Positions 42,264 through 52,235 of a stretch of DNA of 64,000 nucleotides are shown here, piece after piece (positions within the stretch are counted from its first letter, which is position 1; each line of letters opens with the position of its first letter). The stretch lies in NCBI GenBank assembly GCA_020628935.1, contig JAHDEG010000012.1, positions 1 through 64,000 on the forward strand. Direction: 5' to 3'. Made by a program: the position numbers and the translations under genes. The stretch is from Flavobacteriales bacterium (GTDB taxonomy: Bacteria; Bacteroidota; Bacteroidia; Flavobacteriales_G; JALEGO01). Below the pieces are notes generated by a model. It had not been told where the DNA came from. It searched no databases and saw only the letters and a list, made by a program, of their open reading frames with translations.

Positions 42264-42818
42264 ATGAAAAACATATACAGCATACTAATTCTAGCAGTTT
42301 CTATAATAATAGTAAACCCGTTATTAAGTCAAAAATCGGGTAAGGAATTATCCGAACCTGTAACAGGAATTGAAGTGGGTAACCTTGCGCCAGATTTTAC
42401 AATGGAAAACCATAAAGGCAAAACTATATCATTGTCTGATTTAAAAGGAAAAGTAGTTTTAATTGATTTTTGGGCGTCTTGGTGCAGGCCATGTCGTAAA
42501 GAAAACCCTAATGTTGTTGCGGCTTATAACAAGTACTCAAAAGCAAAATTTAAAAACGGAAAAGGTTTTGAAGTACTCGGTGTTTCGTTAGACAACAGAA
42601 AAGAAAACTGGATTAAAGCAATAGAAAAAGATAATTTATACTGGGATAACCATGTGAGTGATTTAAAAGGATGGAAAAATGCAGCAGCAGCACAATACAA
42701 AGTTTTCTCTATACCCACAAATGTTCTTATTGATGCAGATGGCGTTATTTTAGCTAAAAACTTGAGAGGAAAAGATTTACATATGAGCCTAGACAAATTA
42801 GTGACTAAGTTTAAATAG
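42264..42818 (+). CDS. TlpA/ResA-like thioredoxin-fold protein
   Basis: Exported or membrane-anchored thiol-disulphide protein of 184 aa. A signal peptide or anchor (about 1-22) is followed by NLAPDFTMENHKGKTISLSD and the active site FWASWCRPCRKE (C74, C77). The cis-Pro region is FSIPTNVLIDADGVI. Probably a periplasmic reductant for cytochrome c or envelope proteins. Nine bases from murA, followed by a strong terminator. Confidence 0.9.
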   Translation: MKNIYSILILAVSIIIVNPLLSQKSGKELSEPVTGIEVGNLAPDFTMENHKGKTISLSDLKGKVVLIDFWASWCRPCRKENPNVVAAYNKYSKAKFKNGKGFEVLGVSLDNRKENWIKAIEKDNLYWDNHVSDLKGWKNAAAAQYKVFSIPTNVLIDADGVILAKNLRGKDLHMSLDKLVTKFK

Positions 42819-42850
42819 AATTTAAAATAAGACAGTTTGACAGTATTTTA

Positions 42851-42891
42851 GACAGGATGGTTTCACAAAAAAAGCCATCCTGTCTTTTTTT
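42851..42891 (+). terminator. Intrinsic terminator after the TlpA-like gene
   Basis: GACAGGATGG (42851-42860) pairs with CCATCCTGTC (42875-42884) over 10 bp with a 14-nt A-rich loop and is followed by seven T's. It ends the pcrA-tlpA unit. Confidence 0.92.
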
Positions 42892-42925
42892 GTGAATACT
42901 GTTAAAATGGCAAAAAAATTGATAG

Positions 42926-42933
42926 TACATTTG
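42926..42933 (+). promoter_or_regulatory. TAnnTTTG -7 element of grpE-dnaJ
   Basis: TACATTTG is an exact match, 23 bases before the grpE ATG. No CIRCE-type inverted repeat was seen. Confidence 0.5.
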
Positions 42934-42956
42934 TGTTATTCTATTAATAAATAAAG

Positions 42957-43490
42957 ATGAACGAAGAAGTTAAAGATCAAGAAGAGATAAACGAAGTTGA
43001 AGAAACAGTTGAAAACAAAATCAACGAGGAAGAAACAACAACCGAAGACAACAGCTATGATGAGCAAATAAAAGAGCTTAATGATAAGCATTTACGTTTA
43101 TATTCTGATTTTGAAAACTTTAGGCGTAGAACTGCAAAAGAAAAGATAGATCTAATAGGTTCTGCTAGTAGTGGTGTTATTTCTAAATTACTACCAGTAC
43201 TAGATGATTTTGAGAGGGCTATTAAGGCAAATGAAACTTCTACTGACATTGATGCAGTTAAAGAAGGTTTTGATTTACTTTACAATAAACTACACTCCAT
43301 TTTAAGCACCAAAGGCCTAAAAGAGATGGAAGCAAAAAAACAAACTTTTGATTCTGATTTACACGAAGCAATTACTAAAATACCAGCTCCTAAAAAAGAA
43401 TTAAAAGGAAAAATCGTTGACGTAGTAGAAAAAGGATACTACTTAAATGATAAAATTATACGTCATGCCAAAGTAGTTATTGGCGAGTAA
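42957..43490 (+). CDS. grpE: Nucleotide exchange factor GrpE
   Basis: 177-aa cochaperone releasing ADP from DnaK. An acidic, Glu-rich N-terminal segment (1-40), a long coiled coil with LYSDFENFRRRTAKEKIDL, and the C-terminal beta-wing domain with HEAITKIPAPK and KGYYLNDKIIRHAKVVIGE. Ten bases before dnaJ; dnaK is not in the window. Confidence 0.96.
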   Translation: MNEEVKDQEEINEVEETVENKINEEETTTEDNSYDEQIKELNDKHLRLYSDFENFRRRTAKEKIDLIGSASSGVISKLLPVLDDFERAIKANETSTDIDAVKEGFDLLYNKLHSILSTKGLKEMEAKKQTFDSDLHEAITKIPAPKKELKGKIVDVVEKGYYLNDKIIRHAKVVIGE

Positions 43491-43499
43491 AAAAACATT

Positions 43500-44642
43500 A
43501 TGGCTAAAAGAGACTACTACGAAATACTAGGTGTAAATAAAAATGCAAGCGAAAGCGAAATTAAAAAAGCTTATCGAAAACTTGCAATAAAGTATCATCC
43601 AGATAAAAACCCTGATAATAAGGCTGCTGAAGAAAAATTTAAAGAAGCAGCTGAAGCATACGAAGTTCTTAGTAATGCTGATAAGAAAGCTAAATATGAT
43701 CGTTTCGGTCATGCAGGGGTTGACGACCAAGGAGGTTTTGGCGGTGGCCAAGGCGGTATGAACGTAGAAGACATCTTTGAGCATTTTGGTGACGTTTTTG
43801 GAGGATTCGGTTTTGGTGGTGGCTCTGGTGGCGGACAAAGAAGGTCAGCTAACCGAGGTTCTAACATAAGAATTAAAGTAAAACTTACTTTAGAAGACAT
43901 TGCCAATGGAGTTACAAAAAAAATAAAGGTAAATAAATATAATGCCTGTAACTCATGCTCTGGAAGTGGTGCAGAAGGTGGAGGTTTTTCTACTTGCGGA
44001 ACTTGTAATGGAAGTGGAAGTGTAAACAGAATAACACAAACAATTCTTGGACGAATGCAAACGGCTACTACTTGCAATAGCTGTGGAGGACAAGGTAGAA
44101 TCATTGAAAACAAATGCAACACCTGTCATGGTGATGGTATTTTAAGAGGTGATGAAGAAATAGAAATAAAAATTCCGGCAGGAGTTGGAGAAGGAATGCA
44201 ATTGTCCGTTTCTGGCAAAGGTAACATGGGTCCGAGAGGAGGTGTTGCAGGTGACCTTCTTGTTTTAATTGAAGAGAAAGAACACGATAGTTTAACCAGA
44301 GAAGGCGACAACTTGTATTATGATCTTTCTATAAATTTTGCTGATGCCGTTTTAGGTACTTCGGTTGAAATACCAACCATTGGTGGAAAAGCCAAAATAA
44401 AAATTCAAGAAGGAACTCAAGCAGGTAAAATATTACGTTTAAAAGGGAAAGGACTACCAAGGCTAAATGGGTACGGAAGCGGTGATTTATTAGTAACAAT
44501 TAACATATGGACTCCCCAAACCCTAACTAAAGAAGAAAAAAAGACTCTAGAAAATTTGAGAGAAGCTCCAAACTTCATTCCAGATCCTAGCAAAAAAGAG
44601 AAAAGCTTTTTTAGTAGAATGAGAGAATATTTTACGGAGTAA
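43500..44642 (+). CDS. dnaJ: Chaperone protein DnaJ
   Basis: 380-aa Hsp40. J domain with YHPDKNPD (HPD at 33-35), Gly/Phe-rich linker (about 75-115), and four zinc-binding repeats: [24 protein letters not shown] and CNTCHGDG. The C-terminal substrate-binding domains are complete. It ends with a short basic/acidic tail. Confidence 0.98.
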   Translation: MAKRDYYEILGVNKNASESEIKKAYRKLAIKYHPDKNPDNKAAEEKFKEAAEAYEVLSNADKKAKYDRFGHAGVDDQGGFGGGQGGMNVEDIFEHFGDVFGGFGFGGGSGGGQRRSANRGSNIRIKVKLTLEDIANGVTKKIKVNKYNACNSCSGSGAEGGGFSTCGTCNGSGSVNRITQTILGRMQTATTCNSCGGQGRIIENKCNTCHGDGILRGDEEIEIKIPAGVGEGMQLSVSGKGNMGPRGGVAGDLLVLIEEKEHDSLTREGDNLYYDLSINFADAVLGTSVEIPTIGGKAKIKIQEGTQAGKILRLKGKGLPRLNGYGSGDLLVTINIWTPQTLTKEEKKTLENLREAPNFIPDPSKKEKSFFSRMREYFTE

Positions 44643-44662
44643 ACTATAGTGAATAAAGAATT

Positions 44663-44694
44663 TGGTCTAGCTAATTTACTATTAAGCTAGACCA
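44663..44694. terminator. Hairpin between convergent dnaJ and fabH
   Basis: TGGTCTAGCT (44663-44672) pairs with AGCTAGACCA (44685-44694), 10 bp around a 12-nt AT-rich loop. It lies in the 61-bp gap between convergent genes and could serve both; neither side has a proper T-tract. Confidence 0.55.
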
Positions 44695-44703
44695 CAATTA
44701 TCA

Positions 44704-45687
44704 CTATCCCCACTTCAAATAAGTTGCTCCCCAGGTGAAGCCTCCTCCAAAAGAACAAAGTATGAGATTATCACCTTTTTTAAGTTTATCCTCCCATTCC
44801 CAAAGACATAAAGGAATAGTTCCGTTTGTTGTATTGCCAAACTTTTGAATATTAAGCATCACTTTCTCTTTAGGGATTCCGGCCCTTGTAGCAGTAAAAT
44901 CAATTATACGCTTATTTGCTTGATGAGGAACCAGCCAATTAATATCTTTTGAAGTTAGATTATTTGCTTCCATCAACTCTACAGATACTTCAGCCATTTT
45001 AGAAACGGCCCACTTAAATACAGATGCGCCTTCTTGATAAACTGAATGTAAATTACTATCTACTGTAGCTTTATTTGGCGGACAAACTGACCCTCCGGCC
45101 TTCTGATGTAAATTTGCAGCTCCAACTCCATCTGAACATAACTTAGAATCAATAATTCCGTAGCCATCGCTATCTGGCTCAAGAAGAACAGCTCCTGCCC
45201 CATCCCCAAAAATAATACAGGTTGCGCGATCGTTATAGTCAATAATAGACGACATTTTGTCTACTCCAATTACAATAACCTTTTTGCAAGCTCCAGACTC
45301 AATATACTTTGCACCTGTATTTAAAGCGTATAAAAACCCAGAGCAAGCCGCATTCATATCAAAACCAAAACCATTTTTTATACCCAAGTTGTGAGCAATT
45401 ATATTTGCTGTTGCCGGAAAAACCATATCTGGCGTTGTGGTAGCACAAATTACTAAATCTATATCTTCAGAAGGTGTGTTTGTTTTGTTTAAAAGTTCTT
45501 CAACAGCTTTTGTAGCCATGTAGGATGAACCTAGGCCCGGTTTAGTTAAAACCCTGCGCTCTTTTATACCGGTACGTTCTAAAATCCACTGGTCATCGGT
45601 ATCAACCATTTTTTCTAAGTCTTTATTACTTAAAATTTCGCTAGGAACATATCCTCCTACACCAGTAATCTTAGCTTTTAAAGTCAT
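44704..45687 (-). CDS. fabH: 3-oxoacyl-ACP synthase III
   Basis: Initiates fatty acid synthesis by condensing acetyl-CoA or branched acyl-CoA with malonyl-ACP; 327 aa. Catalytic Cys115 in [13 protein letters not shown], His in [10 protein letters not shown], Asn in [12 protein letters not shown], and the C-terminal [11 protein letters not shown]. The isolated position (not next to plsX/rpmF) is common when there are several copies. It is three bases after the small exported protein gene. Confidence 0.95.
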   Translation of the reverse strand: MTLKAKITGVGGYVPSEILSNKDLEKMVDTDDQWILERTGIKERRVLTKPGLGSSYMATKAVEELLNKTNTPSEDIDLVICATTTPDMVFPATANIIAHNLGIKNGFGFDMNAACSGFLYALNTGAKYIESGACKKVIVIGVDKMSSIIDYNDRATCIIFGDGAGAVLLEPDSDGYGIIDSKLCSDGVGAANLHQKAGGSVCPPNKATVDSNLHSVYQEGASVFKWAVSKMAEVSVELMEANNLTSKDINWLVPHQANKRIIDFTATRAGIPKEKVMLNIQKFGNTTNGTIPLCLWEWEDKLKKGDNLILCSFGGGFTWGATYLKWG

Positions 45688-45690
45688 ACT

Positions 45691-46302
45691 TTACTTATCT
45701 ACTGCTTTTATAATTGCCCCTAAAACTGTACCAGCAATACTACCAATTACTACCTGTTTATTCCGTTTACTCTTCGCAATTCTTTTGTAGCCCTTTTTAT
45801 ATAACTTATCGTTTAACAATTGCTCATCTCGAACGGCAGATTTTTTAATAGTAGGATGTATTAGCACGGCAGATGATAGCATTGCAATAAAGGGAACACC
45901 TAAAATCAAAAAGTTACCAGGACCTAAAATATAGCCGCCAGAACCACCACCAATTGCTGAAAGAGCTAAGGGAACAAAAGTTTTATGACCTTTGATTGCG
46001 TCTTGCTCTCCTTTTATTAATCGTTCTAATTGCTTAACAGTGTAATCCCTCCCGGCTGTAGTATCTCTTGAATATAATATTTGACGTTTTCCTTCCTCGT
46101 AATTTAATGCGAACACCCTGTATTTATCTATTATTCTATCAATTTTCTGTCCCTTATGAAACATACGTACGTTAATAGATTCTGAGGTAACCGAAGTTAT
46201 TCTGCCAGTTAAAACTTTTCCATTAATTAGTTCAACTTTATCGTATTGAGCAAAACTGTTAAGAGAAAAAACAGTTATTACTAAGGCAAAAAGATGTTTC
46301 AT
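45691..46302 (-). CDS. Exported or membrane protein of unknown function
   Basis: 203 aa from ATG 46302, which begins a clean signal peptide (MKHLFALVITVFSLNSFAQ). An upstream ATG at 46332 would add ten residues and overlap hmgA. The middle has a beta-like VELINGKVLTGRITSVTSES. Two hydrophobic Gly-rich segments (about 110-150 and the C-terminus, KQVVIGSIAGTVLGAIIKAV) may be membrane hairpins. Not recognised; lies between hmgA and fabH. Confidence 0.75.
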   Translation of the reverse strand: MKHLFALVITVFSLNSFAQYDKVELINGKVLTGRITSVTSESINVRMFHKGQKIDRIIDKYRVFALNYEEGKRQILYSRDTTAGRDYTVKQLERLIKGEQDAIKGHKTFVPLALSAIGGGSGGYILGPGNFLILGVPFIAMLSSAVLIHPTIKKSAVRDEQLLNDKLYKKGYKRIAKSKRNKQVVIGSIAGTVLGAIIKAVDK

Positions 46303-46310
46303 ATAATTTC

Positions 46311-47489
46311 TTAATCTATCCATGAATTCCAATATTTACCGTCATCTATTTTTAACGCTGCTTCTGTTACCATTAAAGGCTTAAAAGTATCTACCATTAC
46401 AGCTAGCTCATCTGTTTTTACTTCACCAATACTACGCTCCATTGCCCCTGGGTGCGGGCCGTGTGGAATCCCAGCAGGATGTAACGAAATATGACCTGGG
46501 CCAATATCGTTTCTACTCATAAAATCTCCATCAACATAGTATAAAACCTCATCAGAATCTATATTACTATGATTATAAGGAGCAGGAATTGACTCAGGAT
46601 GATAGTCATATAGCCTGGGACAAAATGAGCAAATTACAAAAGCATTTGTTTCAAAAGTTTGATGTACAGGTGGCGGCTGATGAACTCTGCCGGTAATTGG
46701 CTCAAAATCGTGTATAGAAAACGCGTAAGGATAATTATATCCATCCCAACCTATTACATCAAAAGGATGCGAAGCATAAACCAACTGGTGAAGCACCCCC
46801 TGCTTTTTAATTTTAACTAAAAACTCTCCGGTTTCATTATGGGTAACTAACTCTGATGGCTTTCTAATATCACGTTCACAATAAGGCGAATGCTCTAACA
46901 ACTGGCCAAAATGATTACGATAGCGCTTTGGAGTATAGACAGGCGACTTTGACTCAACAATAAACAATCTGTTTTCTACTGTATCAAATTCAAGTTGATA
47001 AATAATCCCTCTTGGTATTACTAAATAATCTCCATAACTAAAGGTTATATTACCCATTAGCGTTTTCAACGTTCCAGTTCCTTTATGAACAAAAAGCACT
47101 TCATCTTCATCGGCATTTTTATAAAAATAGTCTGTTGTACTATTTTGTGGAGCTGCCAACGTAATTTGCACATCGCTATTTACCAAAACTGGTGTGCGGC
47201 TATCCAAATAATCCTTTTTTGGAGGAATAGAAAACCCCTTTAACCTCAATGATTTTATGTTTTTTTCAACTGCTATTTTTGGTTGCACATTAATTGATTC
47301 TAGAACCTTTGCAACCTGTGTGGGGCGTTGTTCGTGATATAGTAAAGATGACATGCCATCAAAACCAATTGTTCCGAATAGCTGCTCATAATAATAGTCA
47401 CCATTTGGCTTTTTAAACGTAGTGTGACGTTTATGAGGGATTTTTCCTAAAGTATGATACAGTGGCATAAGTACCTTGTTTAATTTCAT
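46311..47489 (-). CDS. hmgA: Homogentisate 1,2-dioxygenase
   Basis: 392-aa Fe(II) ring-cleavage enzyme that opens homogentisate to maleylacetoacetate in tyrosine and phenylalanine catabolism. The cupin fold ligand region is visible: HPAGIPHGPHPGAMERS and the FDVIGWDGYNYPYAFSIHDF signature. The N-terminal PHKRHTTFKKPNGDYYYEQL is typical of the bacterial short form. No fumarylacetoacetase or HPPD gene is adjacent. Confidence 0.9.
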   Translation of the reverse strand: MKLNKVLMPLYHTLGKIPHKRHTTFKKPNGDYYYEQLFGTIGFDGMSSLLYHEQRPTQVAKVLESINVQPKIAVEKNIKSLRLKGFSIPPKKDYLDSRTPVLVNSDVQITLAAPQNSTTDYFYKNADEDEVLFVHKGTGTLKTLMGNITFSYGDYLVIPRGIIYQLEFDTVENRLFIVESKSPVYTPKRYRNHFGQLLEHSPYCERDIRKPSELVTHNETGEFLVKIKKQGVLHQLVYASHPFDVIGWDGYNYPYAFSIHDFEPITGRVHQPPPVHQTFETNAFVICSFCPRLYDYHPESIPAPYNHSNIDSDEVLYYVDGDFMSRNDIGPGHISLHPAGIPHGPHPGAMERSIGEVKTDELAVMVDTFKPLMVTEAALKIDDGKYWNSWID

Positions 47490-47686
47490 ACAAAGTACAA
47501 AAAATTAAATTTTCTGGTAGGATATGGGATGAATATTACATTCTTAAAAACAAAGGCTTACTAAAATAACCCCTAATAAACTTGTTATATATTAAGTGCA
47601 GCCCAATGATCTACTCGCAAACTTGTAGCTTTTGGGTTTTACTAAATATTTAACTTCCTTTATTAGCAATTATTTTCGAAGGCCAA

Positions 47687-48745
47687 TTAAAGATTAAAAC
47701 CATTTTTTTGCTGTTCGGCAATTAAAGCTCTTAAAGCTTCTGGGTGCTCTAACCCTTTATTAAACCTCTTTTTTACTTTAGAACCTTTTCTGCGTTCTTT
47801 TTGAACTTCTTCGGGCAATTCAATAATAGCCTTACACCTTGGAGTGCACGTGTTTTTATAATCAGTTTTACATGACGAACATTGAATAAACAATAAATTA
47901 CAACCAACGTTTGCACAGTTAGTATGATCGTCAGATGGGTTACCACATTGATGGCAAACCGCGATTACATCGTCTGAGATACGCTCTGCTAAACGATCAT
48001 CAAACACAAAATTCTTTCCTACAAATTTATTAGGCAGTTCTTTTTCTTTTACTTGTTTATGATATTCAATAATACCGCCATATAATTGATTAACATCTTC
48101 AAAACCATTGTGCTTTAAATAAGCACTAGCTTTTTCACATCTTATACCACCTGTGCAATAAAGCAATATTTTTTTATCCTTTTTATCCTCTAATAAATTC
48201 TTAACTACTGGTAGTTCTTCTTTAAACGTTTCTACCTTAGGTAAAAGGGCGTTTTCAAAATGTCCAATTTCACTCTCGTAATGGTTACGCATATCAACTA
48301 CAATAGTATCATCGCTATTCATTGCCTCATTAAATTCTTCAGCTGTTAAGTGATTACCAACATTGGTGATATCAAACGTATTATCATTTAATCCGTCAGC
48401 AACAATTTTATTACGCACTTTAATTTTCAACTTTAAAAACGATTCTTTTTCTTCAACAGCCCATTTAAAAGGCATGCTTTTAAAAATTTCACGTGCTTCA
48501 AGCGTATTTATAAATTGCTCTAAATTGGGTTTCGGTACATTTAGCTGAGCATTAATTCCTTCTTTAGCCAAATATATCCTCCCTAAAACGTTTAGGTTTC
48601 CCCACTCCTCATAAAGCTCATCTCTAAGCTCATTAGGATTATGAATGGTACAATATCTGTAAAATGATAATGTTTTGCGCTCGAAATTCTCTGTTTGAAG
48701 CTTTTTAAACAAAGTTTCCTTATCGTATTTATTCCGCAACAACAT
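47687..48745 (-). CDS. trhO: tRNA uridine(34) hydroxylase (rhodanese family)
   Basis: 352-aa YceA/TrhO protein making 5-hydroxyuridine at the wobble position. An N-terminal acylphosphatase-like domain contains [16 protein letters not shown], the rhodanese domain has [16 protein letters not shown] and active-site C197 with C203 in [15 protein letters not shown], and a C-terminal cysteine-rich part ([14 protein letters not shown] ... CSSC ... CTPRC) probably binds zinc. The 197-bp gap towards hmgA (47490-47686) is AT-rich with no feature recognised. Confidence 0.95.
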   Translation of the reverse strand: MLLRNKYDKETLFKKLQTENFERKTLSFYRYCTIHNPNELRDELYEEWGNLNVLGRIYLAKEGINAQLNVPKPNLEQFINTLEAREIFKSMPFKWAVEEKESFLKLKIKVRNKIVADGLNDNTFDITNVGNHLTAEEFNEAMNSDDTIVVDMRNHYESEIGHFENALLPKVETFKEELPVVKNLLEDKKDKKILLYCTGGIRCEKASAYLKHNGFEDVNQLYGGIIEYHKQVKEKELPNKFVGKNFVFDDRLAERISDDVIAVCHQCGNPSDDHTNCANVGCNLLFIQCSSCKTDYKNTCTPRCKAIIELPEEVQKERRKGSKVKKRFNKGLEHPEALRALIAEQQKNGFNL

Positions 48746-48754
48746 AATTATCTA

Positions 48755-48762
48755 TAATTTTA
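48755..48762 (+). promoter_or_regulatory. Near-consensus -7 element of tdh
   Basis: TAATTTTA differs from TAnnTTTG only in the last base, 15 bases before the ATG at 48778. It overlaps the transcription start region of the divergent trhO gene. Confidence 0.3.
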
Positions 48763-48765
48763 CTA

Positions 48766-48773
48766 CAAAGATA
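48766..48773 (-). promoter_or_regulatory. TAnnTTTG -7 element of trhO
   Basis: On the minus strand TATCTTTG matches exactly, 20 bases before the trhO ATG (48745), for a leader of about 13 nt. Its -33 box would lie within the tdh coding start. The intergenic region is only 32 bp. Confidence 0.5.
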
Positions 48774-48777
48774 GCGA

Positions 48778-49722
48778 ATGAAGAAAAAAGATACAATTCT
48801 TGTTATTGGTGCTGCTGGTCAAATTGGAACAGACCTAGTTTTAGCGTTAAGAAAAAAACATGGTACCGAAAATGTTATTGCAGCAGACATTAATATTCCT
48901 TCAAAACAAATAACAGAAAATGGTCTTTTTGTTCAACTTGATGTACTAGATAAAACGAAGGTTGAAAACACTGTAAAAACACATAAGGTTACTCAAGTGT
49001 ATTTATTGGCTGCATTGCTATCTGCAACTGCAGAAAAAAAGCCTGATTTCGCTTGGAAACTAAACATGGTAAGTTTATTTACCATACTTAATCTTGCTAA
49101 AAACAAACTAATAGAAAAAGTGTTTTGGCCAAGCTCAATTGCCGTATTTGGACCAAATGCACCAAAGCAAAACTGCAATCAATATGCGGTAACGGACCCT
49201 CAAACAGTTTATGGAATAAGTAAATTAGCTGGGGAAAGGTGGTGTGAATACTACAATAAAAATTACAATGTAGATGTACGCAGTTTGCGCTATCCCGGGC
49301 TAATTAGTTATAAATCTGATCCAGGAGGAGGAACTACAGACTATGCTGTACACATATATCATGAAGCATTAAAAAATAAACACTACGACTGTTATTTATC
49401 AGAAAACACTGCTTTACCAATGATGTATATGGAAGATGCAATTAATGCCACCCTTCAAATAATGGATACTGATTCTAAAAACATAAAAATAAGATCTAGC
49501 TATAACCTAAGTGGTATTAGCTTTACTCCTAAACAAGTATTTGAATCTATAAAATTACACATACCCAACTTTACAATAAACTACAAACCAGACGAAAGAC
49601 AAAAAATAGCCGATAGCTGGCCAGCAAGCATTAATGACTCAAATGCTCGTGAAGATTGGGGCTGGAATGAAGCGTTTGATTTAAAAAAAATGTCTTCTGA
49701 AATGCTAAAGCGATTAAAATAA
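48778..49722 (+). CDS. tdh: L-threonine 3-dehydrogenase, epimerase-like (SDR) type
   Basis: 314-aa NAD-dependent enzyme resembling UDP-glucose 4-epimerase in fold, known from Flavobacterium as a threonine dehydrogenase yielding 2-amino-3-ketobutyrate. Rossmann motif GAAGQIGTD at residues 11-19, catalytic YGISK (Tyr...Lys), SSIAVFGPNAP and GGGTTDYAVHIYHEAL. Not the zinc-dependent medium-chain TDH. No kbl is adjacent. Confidence 0.93.
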   Translation: MKKKDTILVIGAAGQIGTDLVLALRKKHGTENVIAADINIPSKQITENGLFVQLDVLDKTKVENTVKTHKVTQVYLLAALLSATAEKKPDFAWKLNMVSLFTILNLAKNKLIEKVFWPSSIAVFGPNAPKQNCNQYAVTDPQTVYGISKLAGERWCEYYNKNYNVDVRSLRYPGLISYKSDPGGGTTDYAVHIYHEALKNKHYDCYLSENTALPMMYMEDAINATLQIMDTDSKNIKIRSSYNLSGISFTPKQVFESIKLHIPNFTINYKPDERQKIADSWPASINDSNAREDWGWNEAFDLKKMSSEMLKRLK

Positions 49723-49724
49723 CA

Positions 49725-49732
49725 TATTTTTG
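49725..49732 (+). promoter_or_regulatory. TAnnTTTG -7 element of the MORN-repeat gene
   Basis: TATTTTTG is an exact match starting 3 bp after the tdh stop, giving a leader of about 50 nt to the ATG at 49791. Confidence 0.4.
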
Positions 49733-49790
49733 AGTGAAACAATCAATAAATCGGCACGTTAAAGTGTGTAACCTAAGATTGCAATACATT

Positions 49791-50702
49791 ATGTTAAAGT
49801 CTTTTTTCATTTTATTTGGATTTTTATTAGTTGGCCAGTCCCAGCTAATCTCGCAAACATTTAAAATATATGGAGGCGATACCATTAACAAAGCTGATGT
49901 TAATGGACTAAAAAATGGGCATTGGATTGTTTTTGGTAATATGGTTGATGAGCCAGGCTACAAACCCAACCAAATTGTTGAAGAGGGCAAGTACGTAAGA
50001 AATAGAAAAACAGGTATCTGGACCAGTTACTTCCCTAACGGAAATGAACACGCAATAATAACTTACAGAAACGGAAGACCTAGCGGGCAGTATAGTACTT
50101 TTTTCGAAAATGGTCAATTAGAAGAAACAGGTACTTGGACGAGAAATAGAAACACAGGTGATTTCAAACGATTTTACGAAAATGGAATTAGGCATCAAGA
50201 ATTTTTATTTAATAAAATTGGCAAAAGAGACGGATTGCAAAAATACTATTACGATAATGGCCAACTTATGATAGAAGGTGTTATTAAGGATGGAAAAGAA
50301 GTAGGCGAATTTAAAGAGTACTACAGTGATGGCAGCTTAAAAGCCGTCAAGTTTTTTGATGAAGCAGGAGTTATTAATCCTTCAAAAACAAAAACGTATC
50401 AACCGAAAACACCTGCAGCCAAAACATCAACTAAAATTGAGGTTATTGATCCTACCAAAGTAGCTAAAGTGGTAGCGGGTTCTAAACAAAATGCTGCAGC
50501 AAAAAAAATAAATCCTTTTAACGGAAATGGCGATCACACTTTGTATAATTCGAACAGGCAAATCTCACAAAAAGGGTATTTTAAGAATTACAAACTTATT
50601 GAAGGTCTTTTTTACAAGTACGATGAAAATGGGCTGCTTAAAAACATAGAAAAATACAAAGCAGGTAAATACGTTGGTGATGCACCAATAGAAGAAAAAT
50701 AA
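49791..50702 (+). CDS. Exported MORN/YwqK-repeat protein
   Basis: 303-aa protein with a signal peptide (MLKSFFILFGFLLVGQSQLISQ). ATG 49791 is preferred to GTG 49734, since the signal peptide begins there. Then follow about five repeats of the YwqK/MORN type: GIWTSYFPNGN, GQYSTFFENGQLEETG, GDFKRFYENGIRHQE, GLQKYYYDNGQLMIEG and GEFKEYYSDGSLKAVK, giving a repetitive beta-sheet. A linker rich in Lys/Thr/Ala/Pro leads to a last repeat-like stretch (LYNSNRQISQKGYF). Likely an envelope or surface protein; no specific function. Nine bases before the GH3 gene. Confidence 0.85.
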   Translation: MLKSFFILFGFLLVGQSQLISQTFKIYGGDTINKADVNGLKNGHWIVFGNMVDEPGYKPNQIVEEGKYVRNRKTGIWTSYFPNGNEHAIITYRNGRPSGQYSTFFENGQLEETGTWTRNRNTGDFKRFYENGIRHQEFLFNKIGKRDGLQKYYYDNGQLMIEGVIKDGKEVGEFKEYYSDGSLKAVKFFDEAGVINPSKTKTYQPKTPAAKTSTKIEVIDPTKVAKVVAGSKQNAAAKKINPFNGNGDHTLYNSNRQISQKGYFKNYKLIEGLFYKYDENGLLKNIEKYKAGKYVGDAPIEEK

Positions 50703-50711
50703 TTACTAAAA

Positions 50712-52235
50712 ATGTCTTTCATAAACAGTATTTTCTCATGGATAATAACTAAGCGAATTCACCAAATTGAGCTTTTTATCAAGCATCCTCATGACGTTCA
50801 GAATGACGTTTTCAACTATTTAATTAAAGAATCCAAGCATACAGAGTGGGGTGAAACACACGGTTATTCAAATATTAATTCAATCAGTTCTTTTAAAAAA
50901 AATGTGCCTTTAAATAATTATGAAGGATTAAAATCTTTTATTGATAGAGAACGTAGGGGTGAAAAAGACATATTATGGCCAGGAGAAACTAAATGGTTTG
51001 CTAAATCATCTGGTACTACCTCTGACAAAAGTAAATTTATACCGGTTAGTAAAGAATCTTTAGAAGACTGCCATTTTAAAGGAGGAAAAGATATGCTGGC
51101 TCTTTACCATCATAATAAACAAAACACTAAAATTTTTGAAGGTAAAAGCTTAGTAGTTGGGGGCAGCACCCAAATAAATCCTTTACACAGTGATGGATAT
51201 TATGGAGATTTATCAGCTATTATTATAAAAAATTTACCGTTTTGGGTTGAATATAAAAGAACCCCTAATATTTCTATTGCCTTGCTCTCTGAATGGGAGA
51301 ACAAGATTAATAAAATGGCTCAACAAACATCTCAAGAAGATGTTACAAACATTTCTGGTGTACCCTCTTGGACTAAAGTACTTCTCCAAAAAGTTTTAGA
51401 AATTACTGGTGCAAAAACAGTTAAAGAAGTTTGGCCAAACTTAGAACTCTTTATGCATGGCGGAGTAAGCTTTTTACCCTATAAGAAAAGCTATGAGAAG
51501 CTTATTGGCATAAATACCCCAATAGATTATTTAGAAACCTATAACGCATCCGAGGGGTTTTTCGGGATACAATACAAACAAACTTCGAGCGAAATATTAC
51601 TTATGCTTGATTATGGTATATTTTATGAGTTTATACCTAAAAGCGAGTGGGATAAAGAAAACCCAAAAACTATATTATTAGATCAAGTTAAAACCAATGA
51701 AGTTTATGAAATGGTTATCTCTACCAATGCAGGTTTATGGAGGTATAGAATTGGTGACACTATAACGTTCACTTCTTTAAGCCCTTTTATGATTAAAGTT
51801 GCAGGAAGAACTAAACATTTCATTAATGCATTTGGAGAGGAACTAATGATTAATAACAGTGAAAAAGCTCTAGAAATTGTATGCAAAAAACTTGATATTG
51901 AAATAACCGATTATACAGCTGGCCCCTATTTTTATGATGACGGAGAAAAGGGTTACCATGAATGGGTAATAGAATTAAATAAACAGCTTGATGAAAGTAA
52001 TGCAAAAGTTTTTACAAAATTATTAGATGAGGAATTAAAAAAATTAAACTCAGATTATGAAGCCAAACGACATAAAAATATGTTGCTACAGCTTCCAAAA
52101 ATTCACTTTTTGCCCAAAGGCAGCTTTTATGATTGGATGAAAAAGAGAGGCAAATTAGGCGGGCAGAATAAAGTACCAAGACTTTCAAACTCTAGAAAAT
52201 TTGTTGACGGAATACTGGATTATATAAATACGTAA
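50712..52235 (+). CDS. GH3-family acyl-adenylating protein
   Basis: 507-aa member of the GH3 superfamily (ANL adenylating fold), which in plants conjugates jasmonate or auxin to amino acids. The ATP-binding signature KSSGTTSDKSKFIPVS, the ETYNASEGFFGIQ acyl-binding stretch, LWRYRIGDTI and GRTKHFINAFGEELM are all intact, so it is probably active. Substrate in bacteria is unknown. It lies close behind the MORN-repeat gene. Confidence 0.88.
   Translation: MSFINSIFSWIITKRIHQIELFIKHPHDVQNDVFNYLIKESKHTEWGETHGYSNINSISSFKKNVPLNNYEGLKSFIDRERRGEKDILWPGETKWFAKSSGTTSDKSKFIPVSKESLEDCHFKGGKDMLALYHHNKQNTKIFEGKSLVVGGSTQINPLHSDGYYGDLSAIIIKNLPFWVEYKRTPNISIALLSEWENKINKMAQQTSQEDVTNISGVPSWTKVLLQKVLEITGAKTVKEVWPNLELFMHGGVSFLPYKKSYEKLIGINTPIDYLETYNASEGFFGIQYKQTSSEILLMLDYGIFYEFIPKSEWDKENPKTILLDQVKTNEVYEMVISTNAGLWRYRIGDTITFTSLSPFMIKVAGRTKHFINAFGEELMINNSEKALEIVCKKLDIEITDYTAGPYFYDDGEKGYHEWVIELNKQLDESNAKVFTKLLDEELKKLNSDYEAKRHKNMLLQLPKIHFLPKGSFYDWMKKRGKLGGQNKVPRLSNSRKFVDGILDYINT

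Noticed and set aside
43709-44122. 137-codon minus-strand ORF opposite dnaJ
   Set aside because: Pro-rich translation is the mirror of the DnaJ Gly-rich linker and zinc repeats; not a gene.
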